In this document: one piece after another, positions 16,811-25,173 of the stretch
Layout: each line of letters opens with the position of its first letter
How positions within the stretch are numbered: the first letter of the stretch is position 1
Made by a program: the position numbers and the translations under genes
Origin: PALSA-350 sp963834445
GTDB lineage: Bacteria > Acidobacteriota > Terriglobia > Terriglobales > Acidobacteriaceae
Length of the DNA stretch: 64,000 nt
Assembly: GCA_963834445.1 (NCBI GenBank)
Contig: CAWIBU010000001.1
Coordinates: 434,001-498,000 of the forward strand
Direction of reading: 5' to 3'
The notes under the pieces: model-generated
Databases searched by the model: none
Told to the model about the DNA's origin: nothing
The model's input: only the letters and a program-made list of their open reading frames with translations

Positions 16811-19800
16811 CTATTCTCGAAGACGCATCTCCTCCACATGCTGGTCTTCGCGTTCTGCTGAATGTTCCCAATGTTCTGCGAGTCTGATTAGCATTAGTTT
16901 GGTTCGGGGCCACGCGTTGACCTTCGAAGCGTCCTCGCGCAAGCTACCTGCAAGAGCACGCTCTTGTTTGCCACCGTCGAGTGGGGCGCGTTTAGTTACG
17001 CCCCGCGAATTCAACTTTCCGATAATGATGCCTCGCTCGATTTCTTGGGACTTCCACGTCTCTAAACCGTCCCGAATCGCCCTATGTGGCCAAACCTTAT
17101 CATCTGGATCAGCGAGTGCATGGGAGAGCATTTTCCCGATGTACTGTTCCGTGATTGCTAGCCTGTCCGCTGCTTTGGCGAGCCGGCGAGTCTCTTGCAC
17201 CCAAGCATCAAGCGCGAGCGGATCAATTGACGAGCCATCTCCACCGGGAATGGTTGTAAAGCTTTCGAGCAGCGTCAGACTAGTTCGAGCGCGTGCACGC
17301 ATCTGTGGCGAAACGTCCTCCGTGGGTTCGCCGCGGTCAGCCTTTCCCCGGAAAACATGCGAGATTACTTGAAGGAAAAACTCAGGGCTTCTGGCTAAGA
17401 ATCGGTCTAACGCGGAGTTTGGATCGGAAGTAGACCACGTCTCTCGAAGCAACGGTAGGTACCGGTATTCCCAGCTGGCGACTACATCGAGCGAAGTGTC
17501 ATCGCGGCTTTGGAGCGCTCTGAAAATAAATTTCATCTTAAAATTAAGAACATTGTTGTTCAGTAACCCGGGATTTCGGGCGATTTTCTTCTCGAATTCC
17601 TCGAGCAGCCTGATGAGATTCGGAGTTGAAATCTCCTCTGCTCGCTGGAACAAGGTGTCGATAACGAACTCCGGACGCTGTGCCTTGAGGTAGTTATCAA
17701 TCGCATAGTCGAAGTCTTCTCCGGTTGCTTGAATTCCCCAGGCCCGCCGTCTTTCCCAAAAATGCTTCTGCGCATCGTCGCCGAATCCTGCAATCCACTC
17801 CCATGTAAGGCGATTGTGAGGCCACCACTCAATCAGTTCTTGTAGCTGACTTTCGGTGAGTTTCTCTTGTCCGAATTCTACCCGGATGAGGTCAGCCCAT
17901 TTCTCACCGAATCTCTGATATGCTGTGCTCGATGCGGCTCCCGAAAATCCCAAGTCTGGTTTACCCGAGTCATTCTTCTCCGAGATTCCGCTCATAATAG
18001 TCGCCATATCCTGACCGACAGACCCAAATGCAGCCCCGACGTACCGAGGTGCTTCTACATCGCTAGAGAACCGAACGACTCGGTTAACGCCACCCTCTTG
18101 CAGGATGCGCACAACGACCTCTTTTCTTAGTTCCTCAGTGCGCGCGAAGAGGTTTTCGGGTTCAACGCCGGGAATGTCAGGAAAGACCTTTTTGAATAGA
18201 TACTGGTCTTGCTTTTCTAAATCCTTCGGGGCAATCTCTTCCAATACCTTTTCAAGAGGCGCCAACTCCTCCGAAGACAAAGTCCAGTCCGCTCCTATGT
18301 GCGTCTTGTGCCGTCTGACAAAGTCAGCAAGATGTTGCCACAGTGGTTCTTTGTCCTGTTCATGCATGAGCGAGACTGATGTGGAGAAACCTGCAATAAC
18401 AAGTTGACGATCAGAGGGCGACAGTGAGCCCAGCGAGTCGAGGACAGACTGCCAACGCCTTTGGTCAATGCTCGCGAGTCGTACTGCTTGGCTCACGATG
18501 GCGGTGATTGTCTTATAGAGAATTGCCCAGGTCAGAGTTTCACGCTCTGAGGCACCCGCATCTCGGAAGTGCGGGCTGACTGACGGAGCGCCGCTGTCGA
18601 ACATCTTCGGCATCAACGCGAGAAGAAGCTTCCAACCTATTTCGGGATGGGCGTCCACAAGCGCGTCGATCACCGCTAGGCGGAATTCATGCGATGCATT
18701 GGTAAGCGGCTTCCAGGTAAGGAACAAGGCGCGCAGACTGTTTACCGGTCGGTTGGAGTTGATGCCCCCCGGATCAATCTCCGCGAGGCGCGCGAGTATC
18801 TCAGCGGCCCTCGGCAAGAGTTGCGGGTCTTGGCCAGCGACTTCTAGCGCCCAAAGCAATCCCGTGTGAGGGCTGCTCCCGAATAGCCAATTCTGATCCT
18901 TGGTGTCCTGGAAGATCGGCTTGAGTTCCGTCCCATCGCCCTCAAGCAAATGCTCAAGGGCTAAGAACAAAGGGACGGGCGATGCCTCCATCAGCATCGG
19001 GAGTTGCGCAGAGAGACTTGCTATGACGCGATAGTCATCGCGCAAGCCAGGAATGTCCGCGACCAGTTGGTTCACAAAATCTTGAGCTGACCCACCGTTA
19101 ATCAAGATATCGTTCTCAGCTCCCAACGCCGCGAGTATGAGCAACGTTGTAGTGATTCCGTCTCGGAGCCACGATGAATGCGTGAGAACCTTATTACGTA
19201 GTCGCGCATACAAGCGCTCTCCGGGTGGGAGTTCGAGCGACGGATCCACCTCCGAGAGCACCTTCTTTGCAGTTTCTTTGAGGCGTGCCCAATCTGTGTT
19301 TGTGATCAGGTGCGCGACATGAACGAACATGTCGACAGGCGCGCGAACTGCCCAGACCGCTCCTACCGTCTCTAAAGGGGCGTCCGGCAATGCTAGGAAT
19401 GCCCGCAGAGAACTTTCCAGATCGTCGTAGGTAAGAAATCCCGAAAGCGCGAGGACAGCAGCTCTGTCCGCTTCCGATGATTGATCCCATGTCCCCGCTA
19501 AGAACGCCGGAATCAGCGGATGGGAGTTCCGCCATGAGGGACGCTCGGAATCTGCGCTCGCGATCGCGCGAGCAAGAATGCTGACGCTGCGGCCGCATCC
19601 ATAGGCTAGCTTAAGAGCTTTATCCTCTGCGATTCCCATACTGCAGAGTGCCTCGCTCATTTCGTGAATCAACGGGCGATTTAGCGTGATTGCACTGGAT
19701 TGCTTCGTGCTATCTCTGCCAATCGGAACTATGACGCAGTGATCGTCGAGCAACCCGCCATATTTGACCCCTTCCCCACGCATCGCAAAAACCAGATTAG

Positions 19801-20599
19801 GTCTTGCTTTCAGCAATCTTGCGGCATTTTCAGATTGAACGATGAGTGTCCTCGCGCGAAGATATTCGCGCTCGCTATCGTCGGCGGATCGAATTGCAGC
19901 CGCGATAAACGCTAACACCTCGTCAAGCGAATCTCCTCTATAACGGTGAATGCCCGTGGCCGCAGACAAAGTTTGGCGGAGCGCTTGAATCTGGTCGGCT
20001 CTTCCGGCGAGGAGCACTGCTTCGGTTAATTGTGGATTGAAGCGCGAAGCATAGCTTTCCCAAAACTCGTCAATGTCCTGCACATCTTCCTTCGGGGCGA
20101 AGCCGTTCTCGCGGGCAAAGGCAGCGGAGGCGGCTGGACAAAGTTCGCACCATTCTTCCAAGGCGACTCCATCAATGATCCGAATGTTCTCCCATGGCGA
20201 TCCCTCTCTTTTCTTCGTTGCAATCCATGTCGAGGACTTTGGCCAAGTCTGAGGCGTAACGAATACAAACGTGGATTCTCCCTGAATGATCCCGTCTCCT
20301 GGGTTCTTCTTACGTTTGTTCCAGTCACTTTGTGCTTTGGTTTCCGGCGACTTGGCAACTCCCCATTCCCATACCGATGATCCTTCAGGTATGTACGTTT
20401 TGAAAGCACCCTCTGGTCTCGCGACAAGTTGTCCGTCCCACCCCTGGATTTGAGCACTGTCGCCAGCCGGAAAACGGAATGCGGTCACGTCAGTGACGGA
20501 CGCCCGGATGAGTTGCCCCACAAGGCGAGGCAGTGCGCTTCTCGCATCTATGCGTTCAGAGGCCCAAGTAGAAAGTTGTCTCGCATCGATCCATCTCAT
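16811..20599 (-). CDS. Large 1,262-residue protein of unknown function, possible defence protein
   Basis: One uninterrupted frame from ATG 20599 (AGGTGAG upstream) to 16811. The N-terminal ~165 residues read like a restriction-endonuclease-type fold: GWDGQLVA (53-60, Asp55), SVWEWGVAK (75-83, Glu78 and Lys83), then FVFVTPQTWP and RIIDGVALEEWCELCPA. This D/ExxxxK spacing is compatible with a PD-(D/E)xK nuclease but unproven. Residues ~195-330 contain a GRADQIQALRQTL start similar to a STAND/AAA linker, but no Walker A sequence follows, so an ATPase is not supported. The remaining ~900 residues are alpha-helical, with repeat-like stretches resembling HEAT/TPR-type scaffolds. Location in a mobile island beside a HEPN-like gene and a Fic gene makes anti-phage defence a reasonable guess, nothing more. 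Confidence 0.6.
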   Translation of the reverse strand: MRWIDARQLSTWASERIDARSALPRLVGQLIRASVTDVTAFRFPAGDSAQIQGWDGQLVARPEGAFKTYIPEGSSVWEWGVAKSPETKAQSDWNKRKKNPGDGIIQGESTFVFVTPQTWPKSSTWIATKKREGSPWENIRIIDGVALEEWCELCPAASAAFARENGFAPKEDVQDIDEFWESYASRFNPQLTEAVLLAGRADQIQALRQTLSAATGIHRYRGDSLDEVLAFIAAAIRSADDSEREYLRARTLIVQSENAARLLKARPNLVFAMRGEGVKYGGLLDDHCVIVPIGRDSTKQSSAITLNRPLIHEMSEALCSMGIAEDKALKLAYGCGRSVSILARAIASADSERPSWRNSHPLIPAFLAGTWDQSSEADRAAVLALSGFLTYDDLESSLRAFLALPDAPLETVGAVWAVRAPVDMFVHVAHLITNTDWARLKETAKKVLSEVDPSLELPPGERLYARLRNKVLTHSSWLRDGITTTLLILAALGAENDILINGGSAQDFVNQLVADIPGLRDDYRVIASLSAQLPMLMEASPVPLFLALEHLLEGDGTELKPIFQDTKDQNWLFGSSPHTGLLWALEVAGQDPQLLPRAAEILARLAEIDPGGINSNRPVNSLRALFLTWKPLTNASHEFRLAVIDALVDAHPEIGWKLLLALMPKMFDSGAPSVSPHFRDAGASERETLTWAILYKTITAIVSQAVRLASIDQRRWQSVLDSLGSLSPSDRQLVIAGFSTSVSLMHEQDKEPLWQHLADFVRRHKTHIGADWTLSSEELAPLEKVLEEIAPKDLEKQDQYLFKKVFPDIPGVEPENLFARTEELRKEVVVRILQEGGVNRVVRFSSDVEAPRYVGAAFGSVGQDMATIMSGISEKNDSGKPDLGFSGAASSTAYQRFGEKWADLIRVEFGQEKLTESQLQELIEWWPHNRLTWEWIAGFGDDAQKHFWERRRAWGIQATGEDFDYAIDNYLKAQRPEFVIDTLFQRAEEISTPNLIRLLEEFEKKIARNPGLLNNNVLNFKMKFIFRALQSRDDTSLDVVASWEYRYLPLLRETWSTSDPNSALDRFLARSPEFFLQVISHVFRGKADRGEPTEDVSPQMRARARTSLTLLESFTTIPGGDGSSIDPLALDAWVQETRRLAKAADRLAITEQYIGKMLSHALADPDDKVWPHRAIRDGLETWKSQEIERGIIIGKLNSRGVTKRAPLDGGKQERALAGSLREDASKVNAWPRTKLMLIRLAEHWEHSAEREDQHVEEMRLRE

Positions 20600-20946
20600 T
20601 TGCTCTCACCTTTCGTCACCGGGCAGATTCCTCAATTTCACTCGTCAGAAAAGCAAGCAGGAGTGGCCCAAATTTCAAAGGAAGTCGCCACATGAAATCG
20701 TACACGCTACTACGGGCATAGCTATGACCACGCTTCCGCCTTTGAGCAAGGTATCCTATCGCGGCGGTCTACATCATGGATCCTAAAGCTGCTTTGCCTA
20801 CAAGGTCGATCCTTCCCCCATGTACTGCGCGCGGCGCTTTGAGGCAGGAGTCCGTGATAATCCGAGAGAGGTCTCATTTGCCTAGTGTCCGGAGAACTCT
20901 CTCTAAGATTATCTAGTCCGAGTCCGAGCGGCGATCACGGCGTCGT
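20600..20946. other. Intergenic region, nothing recognised
   Basis: About 350 bases between two minus-strand genes. It must hold the promoter of the 1,262-residue gene (its AGGTGAG ribosome-binding site is at 20604-20610). No palindromes, tRNA or coding remnants were noticed. Confidence 0.4.
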
Positions 20947-21579
20947 TTAGTCACGGACGCGTTGTTGCAGATAGCAGTACCGCACGGCAGCGTCCCTCCG
21001 CCGTGCAGCATCGGCACGTAGGTCAGCAAGAAACCGGTGGATGCTCTCCGTAAGCTCATCGCGGAAAGTCAGTAGACCAAGCACGGGAGAGCCGTTTGAC
21101 TGCATGATTAGGGGCTCATTGCCCGGTAGAAACGCAACCTCGCGCATAAACCATTCGTGGACCAATCCATTGCGGTAGCGGTCGCTCAAGTCTTGCCCAA
21201 TCGGATGGTATTCCGCGGCGAAATAGCTGTGTACGTAGTGAGGGATTCTGACCGGCTGACGCTCGGTCGGATAGGCAAACTGAGATACGGAGTCGAGGAT
21301 TGACACCATTGCCACTCCGACCACGTGGCCTCTGCCCTGCAGGCCCGTGGTGCTGTTCGCGCGGATGTCGTCGCAGACATTCTTCAATTCCGCCAACATC
21401 CCCTCAACAAACAGACGTTCGAGGATGTCGGCAAAAGATGAGTCCGGATCTGGCCCAACGGATGGCCAGGTAGACGGTAAGCGTGGCACGAACAGGCGTG
21501 TGCCATCGGCAGCCAGAGCTCCACTGGCGCTGAATGACGCGGCCGTGCTCGGCGTTTGTGAATCATACGGAAACTTCAT
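20947..21579 (-). CDS. HEPN-like protein of unknown function
   Basis: 210 residues from ATG 21579, chosen because AGGAAGG lies 7 bases upstream; an in-frame start 11 codons earlier lacks this. The first ~50 residues are low complexity. The rest is helical and contains HVVGVAMVSILDSVSQFAYP and then DRYRNGLVHEWFM, where R-N-G-L-V-H fits the R-x4-H active-site motif of HEPN-type ribonucleases. A Lys/Arg-rich helical tail ends the protein. HEPN proteins are common in toxin-antitoxin and defence loci. No nucleotidyltransferase or other usual partner sits next to it. It is divergent from the RiPP locus that starts 178 bases away, so the shared intergenic region may hold both promoters. Confidence 0.5.
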   Translation of the reverse strand: MKFPYDSQTPSTAASFSASGALAADGTRLFVPRLPSTWPSVGPDPDSSFADILERLFVEGMLAELKNVCDDIRANSTTGLQGRGHVVGVAMVSILDSVSQFAYPTERQPVRIPHYVHSYFAAEYHPIGQDLSDRYRNGLVHEWFMREVAFLPGNEPLIMQSNGSPVLGLLTFRDELTESIHRFLADLRADAARRRDAAVRYCYLQQRVRD

Positions 21580-21756
21580 AACACCTTCCTGTCTTCTCGT
21601 CTCGTGTTTCAAGCATCGGCAGCGGATATCGCAAGCGTCGCGCTACCAAAATTGCCTTGGCTTTGTGGCGTAATGAGTAATCTTTAGCCTACTATTACTA
21701 ACACTACTGTCGAATTGGGGTAGAGGGCATTCAAAGCGTTACCATTGGAGCAAAGC

Positions 21757-21930
21757 ATGCTGTATCTGGAAATGCTCGAAGAGCCAAACCGGGATGCTGA
21801 AGCGCAACTTCGGGATTTCGTCACGTTTGAGGACGAGTTGCCAGCCGAGGTCGCATTTAGTCCTACGGGAGCAAGAGAGCGCGGGACGTCCTGTACCGAT
21901 GTCAAGCACGAGACAACAGATGACAACTAG
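21757..21930 (+). CDS. Putative graspetide precursor peptide 1
   Basis: 57 residues from ATG 21757, with GGAG 7 bases before. The peptide is acidic. Its C-terminus, TDVKHETTDDN, matches the ends of the three peptides that follow (T-x-V-x-[HNS]-E-[TS]-[TI]-D). Thr donors and Glu/Asp acceptors in this spacing are what an ATP-grasp ligase would link as esters. Unlike precursors 2 and 3 it lacks the PFLxRFA leader motif; its leader MLYLEMLEEPNRDAEAQLRD is instead helical and acidic, so its binding to the ligase is less certain. Its stop overlaps the start of precursor 2. Confidence 0.6.
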   Translation: MLYLEMLEEPNRDAEAQLRDFVTFEDELPAEVAFSPTGARERGTSCTDVKHETTDDN

Positions 21931-22090
21931 CCTTCCTTTTCTGACACGCTTCGCAATACCCATCGAAGAGGGTGAATCTAAAGAGACTGATCATGAGTTG
22001 GCGTCGAACGGCGACGATCACCGGTCGTGCGAAGCGCGAGGCGAAAGCCGTCTTACGAAGGTACTGAATGAAACTACCGATGATGAGTGA
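21920..22090 (+). CDS. Putative graspetide precursor peptide 2
   Basis: 56 residues from ATG 21920, overlapping the last codons of precursor 1, so translation is probably coupled. The leader MTTSLPFLTRFAIPIEEGE contains PFLTRFA, close to the PFFARF motif that microviridin leaders use to dock on their ATP-grasp ligases. The C-terminal core LTKVLNETTDDE shares the pattern of the neighbouring peptides. A hydrophilic linker of about 25 residues separates them. It is the clearest precursor, together with precursor 3. Confidence 0.75.
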   Translation: MTTSLPFLTRFAIPIEEGESKETDHELASNGDDHRSCEARGESRLTKVLNETTDDE

Positions 22091-22109
22091 GGGCCTCAGA
22101 GACGGGTTG

Positions 22110-22257
22110 ATGCGGCCTTTTCTGCAGTGGGCAGGATGAGGACACAAAGGTGGAACGTTTGCCTGCTGCAGTCCGCCCTGGAGTCAATGGGGGAGGTTCG
22201 CAACAGGGCCAGACTCGGGTGACCTTTGTAGACAATGAATCCATCGACAACGAATAG
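22110..22257 (+). pseudogene. Putative graspetide precursor peptide, frameshifted
   Basis: ATG 22110 reads MRPFLQWAG and then hits TGA at 22137. The leader resembles PFLxRFA. In the frame one base over, the sequence continues DEDTKVERLPAAVRPGVNGG and ends RVTFVDNESIDNE at TAG 22255, matching the shared core pattern. One missing base near 22134 would restore a 49-residue precursor. It is either a decayed copy or a single-base sequence error. Confidence 0.55.
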
Positions 22258-22265
22258 GAGATACG

Positions 22266-22463
22266 ATGTCTAAACCATTCCTTATCCGCTTTGCGGAACA
22301 GAGAGAAGAAACTCGGATGCCTGCGATGCGCTGCAACCCTTTTACTCAGACCTCCGAGGTGCTTCGGGATGGTGCCTGGGTTTCAGGTCTAGAAGATGAC
22401 CTGCTCAGCGGTGCGCGTGGCACGAAGACGGCTGTCCAATCGGAGTCCACCGACTATTGCTAA
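22266..22463 (+). CDS. Putative graspetide precursor peptide 3
   Basis: 65 residues from ATG 22266, preceded by TAGGAG at the right distance. The leader MSKPFLIRFAEQREET carries PFLIRFA, matching the microviridin-type docking motif. The middle has a CNPFTQTSEVLRDGAW segment like the 'DPxTQxxxxxxDG' stretch of ATP-grasp-targeted RiPP precursors in other bacteria. The C-terminus is TAVQSESTDYC, following the common core pattern but ending in Tyr-Cys. The ligase gene start lies inside the last 68 bases of this gene in another frame. Confidence 0.75.
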   Translation: MSKPFLIRFAEQREETRMPAMRCNPFTQTSEVLRDGAWVSGLEDDLLSGARGTKTAVQSESTDYC

Positions 22464-23403
22464 TCAGCCTGTTCTCATCGTGAGTACAGTCGTGGATGTC
22501 GCCACCGATGCGGTGATCGGTGAGTTGTCCCGTAGAAACGTTCCGGTCCTTCGTATCAATACGGAGGACTACCCGTTTTCGGGCAGGATTGATTATCGAC
22601 CAGGCTCCCCAGGGCAGCATCTCGGCGCGGCGGACTTCCGCTCCATCTGGTTTCGCAGAGTACGTGCGCCCGCCAAGCCGGAAGGTATGGATCAGGGTAT
22701 TTACGAGTTCTGCTTGCGTGAGAGCCGAAACGCTTTGCTCGGCGGAATTCTCAGCCGCTCCTGCCGCTGGATGAGCCCGCCGGCCGCCATCTGGAAAGCG
22801 GAGTTCAAGCCGTTCCAGCTGGAAGTTGCGGCGGAGCTCGGTCTTTTCGTACCCAAAACACTCATCTCAAACGTCCCGGATTCAGTTCGTGGCTTCTTCG
22901 ACTCTTGCCATGGTCAGATGATTGCAAAGCCGGTACGAAGCGGTCATATCGTACAGAATGGCGTCGACTACGCGGTATACACCACAAAGGTGAGAAGCGT
23001 GGATCTTGAAGATCTTCGAGATGCGTCGCTCAGTCCGACGATTTACCAGGAACTCGTTCCCAAGCGATTCGACATCCGTGTCACAGTCGTGGGAAGTAAG
23101 ATCTTCGCTGCGGCGATCGATTCGCAGACCGATCCGGATGCCTCCGTCGATTGGAGGCGAACCTCAAATCCGAAATTGCCCCACCACGTCGTGAACTTGC
23201 CGTCCGATCTGGATAGCAAGATTCTCGCTCTGATGGATGCGTTGGCTCTCCAGTACGGGGCGATCGATTTCGTCCTGACGCCCGATGGCCGATACGTCTT
23301 CCTTGAGATCAACCCCAACGGGCAATGGCTCTGGCTGGACGATATGCTTTCCTTGGGAATCTCCTCGGAGATTGCCGAATGGTTGGCAAGGGAATTGGAT
23401 TAA
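22396..23403 (+). CDS. ATP-grasp ribosomal peptide maturase (MvdC/MvdD-like)
   Basis: 335 residues from ATG 22396; a GTG at 22411 is an alternative, since the recognisable fold begins at VLIVSTVVDVATDAVIGELS. The enzyme resembles the ligases that form ester or amide crosslinks in microviridins and other graspetides. Seen in order: the pre-ATP-grasp domain ending in FRRVRAP, a KAEFKPFQLEVAAELGL segment, GQMIAKPVRSGH with the ATP-binding Lys, YQELVPKRFDIRVTVVGSKIF, and the C-terminal FLEINPNGQWLWLDD (Glu304, Asn306 as metal ligands), a signature of MdnC/MvdD-type ligases. It uses ATP to activate Asp/Glu side chains of the precursor for attack by Thr/Ser (ester) or Lys (amide). The precursor cores here have Thr/Ser but almost no Lys, favouring esters. 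Confidence 0.85.
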   Translation: MTCSAVRVARRRLSNRSPPTIANQPVLIVSTVVDVATDAVIGELSRRNVPVLRINTEDYPFSGRIDYRPGSPGQHLGAADFRSIWFRRVRAPAKPEGMDQGIYEFCLRESRNALLGGILSRSCRWMSPPAAIWKAEFKPFQLEVAAELGLFVPKTLISNVPDSVRGFFDSCHGQMIAKPVRSGHIVQNGVDYAVYTTKVRSVDLEDLRDASLSPTIYQELVPKRFDIRVTVVGSKIFAAAIDSQTDPDASVDWRRTSNPKLPHHVVNLPSDLDSKILALMDALALQYGAIDFVLTPDGRYVFLEINPNGQWLWLDDMLSLGISSEIAEWLARELD

Positions 23404-24225
23404 ATGGGAGCCTATTTCGACTATGTTTTCCCAACGGAAGAGAAGCTGACCGCTGACCAAGTGGCTTCTCTTAATGCTCGCGAAGAGGAGCAACTGAGAA
23501 CGGTCGAAGATAGCAATGCCCCGGACAAGTTTGCCGACGCCTACCACAAACTTCTTGAAGACGAAAACGATCGGTTAAAAAGCGTTGAGAGCAGGCTCGG
23601 GAGCGTGCTCGGGTTGACATCGATCACCGCTACCTTCTTGGTCGGCGGTACCATGGCGCTTGTTAACGGCTCACTCGGCGACAGTTCCCGGAGTGTGAGA
23701 GTGCTGGCAGCTCTGGGAACTTTCTATCTGAGTCTCCAAATCATCTGCTGTACGTTAGCTGCCGTCCGCGGTCTTGGAAGAGCCACATGGCTTCGCCCCA
23801 GCGTCGGGGATTTAGTCGCCGATCCGCGGGGTGGTCCGATCTCAGTCGCCCGCGAGCGCGCCATGGGAGCTTGCAAGCAATATCATGCAACCGACCGGAA
23901 CGTCAATTTTAAGGTCACGCAAATGGCCATCGCTCATACCGCGATTCGGAACTTCGCCGTCGGCAGCGTAACGATTGCCGTACTGGGATTATTCGCCGTT
24001 CTCGTGCAAGCCCCTGGAAACGCGACCGCTAAGGCGATCCGGAAAGACGCTGAGCTTCAAAGACTACTCCGTGGTCCGCAGGGACCGGTTGGCCCTCCCG
24101 GGCCTCCGGCAGCTGCTCCGCCCGCTCAGGACTTCACCTCCCAAAAAGGTGAATCGGTTGTTTCCGATCAGGGCGGAGGCAAATCGAAAACTGCCGATAC
24201 GGAACGTCACCGAACATCGAAGTAG
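23404..24225 (+). CDS. Three-helix membrane protein with collagen-like tail
   Basis: 273 residues; the ATG follows the ligase stop codon directly, so the two are translationally coupled. An acidic, coiled-coil-like N-terminus (about 20-66) precedes transmembrane helices at about 67-87, 98-120 and 183-203. After the last helix comes a basic segment and four Gly-X-Y triplets (GPQGPVGPPGPP, 224-235), then a charged Ser/Lys-rich tail. I do not recognise the family. Position makes a role in export of, immunity to, or anchoring of the modified peptide likely, but there is no transporter motif. Odd number of helices puts the two termini on opposite sides of the membrane. No protease or ABC transporter gene follows; the next gene is convergent. 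Confidence 0.6.
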   Translation: MGAYFDYVFPTEEKLTADQVASLNAREEEQLRTVEDSNAPDKFADAYHKLLEDENDRLKSVESRLGSVLGLTSITATFLVGGTMALVNGSLGDSSRSVRVLAALGTFYLSLQIICCTLAAVRGLGRATWLRPSVGDLVADPRGGPISVARERAMGACKQYHATDRNVNFKVTQMAIAHTAIRNFAVGSVTIAVLGLFAVLVQAPGNATAKAIRKDAELQRLLRGPQGPVGPPGPPAAAPPAQDFTSQKGESVVSDQGGGKSKTADTERHRTSK

Positions 24226-24405
24226 GAGTCTTCATGACCGCGTGCCAACCTCAATGGCTGACTTCGCAGATGTCTTAGCTGATTGGTAACGATCAAGTCG
24301 GCTTCTCGTGATGAAACCGTCTGCCTGACGAAAACAGAGGCTCAGAGGCCGAGTATCAACGCGACAATAAGCTTTGATGTCTGCGATGATCCTTTCTCTG
24401 CGGCA

Positions 24406-25173
24406 CTAGCCTGCCAAAGTCACGTCATCCTTCGGTAGGACGCTTTCAATCCATTCAGCAGGTATGGCGTGTTTGACCAGCACGTCCCACGCTTCCCGAC
24501 TCCTTTCGATCTGGCTTGCGCGTTCAAGCATAAGCCCGACCATTGTGGGAGCTAACCTCCAGTCACTGAAGCTGCAAAATCCGAAAGCTGGAATGCTTGC
24601 CGTGACGACTGCGGGTGCGCCCAGCGATTGAATGCCTACTTCCAATTCAGGCGAGGCCATTGCGGCGAGGCGTTGAATTGCTTCGCCACCCCAATGCTTG
24701 AAGAACACGTCACAACCGTCGTCATGCAAAAATCGGCGGAGCGGCGTGGCCCAAACCTGACCTTCCCTCCCACGAAAAAATTCATCCTCTATGTCTACCA
24801 TCCTGATCAGCTCGTCTATCTCGCTCACAGAGGCGAACTGTCCTGTCGCAAGCAGCATTCTCCGCATGGTATTTATCTGGTGTTCGAGGTCGAGAGGGCG
24901 TAGACCTTCACGGCGCACCACATCAAAGTCGAGAAGCCGGGTTGCATGGAACACTCTGATCCGGCGGTCCGCCATCTCCCGATTGATGATTCTGTGTGCC
25001 GCTTTAGTGGACGATGTTGGCGGGCCTGAACTGAACCGTCGATCACCTGACAGGTCGAAAGCTAAGGTCGCTTCACGCTCCGCCAGAATGGGTGGCAGGA
25101 GCGGGGTGATCTCAGTGATGATCCTAGCTGGCCATGATAGTTCTCGGTCAAGATCGACGGGAGGAGAAAGCAT
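24406..25173 (-). CDS. Conserved-looking hypothetical protein
   Basis: 255 residues from ATG 25173. No signal or membrane segment. The stretch RRIRVFHATRLLDFDVVRREGLRPLD near residue 73 resembles openings of ADP-ribosyltransferase-like or RES-like folds ('FHxTR...I..EGLRP'), with later acidic segments and HWGGEAIQRL. I would not assign activity from this. It is convergent with the RiPP operon, 180 bases away, and the gap shows no gene. It may belong to the island rather than to the RiPP locus. Confidence 0.5.
   Translation of the reverse strand: MLSPPVDLDRELSWPARIITEITPLLPPILAEREATLAFDLSGDRRFSSGPPTSSTKAAHRIINREMADRRIRVFHATRLLDFDVVRREGLRPLDLEHQINTMRRMLLATGQFASVSEIDELIRMVDIEDEFFRGREGQVWATPLRRFLHDDGCDVFFKHWGGEAIQRLAAMASPELEVGIQSLGAPAVVTASIPAFGFCSFSDWRLAPTMVGLMLERASQIERSREAWDVLVKHAIPAEWIESVLPKDDVTLAG

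Noticed and set aside
16811..20599. STAND-type ATPase (Avs-like) assignment
   Set aside because: A linker-like GRADQIQALRQTL is present, but no Walker A or Walker B follows, so the class cannot be supported.
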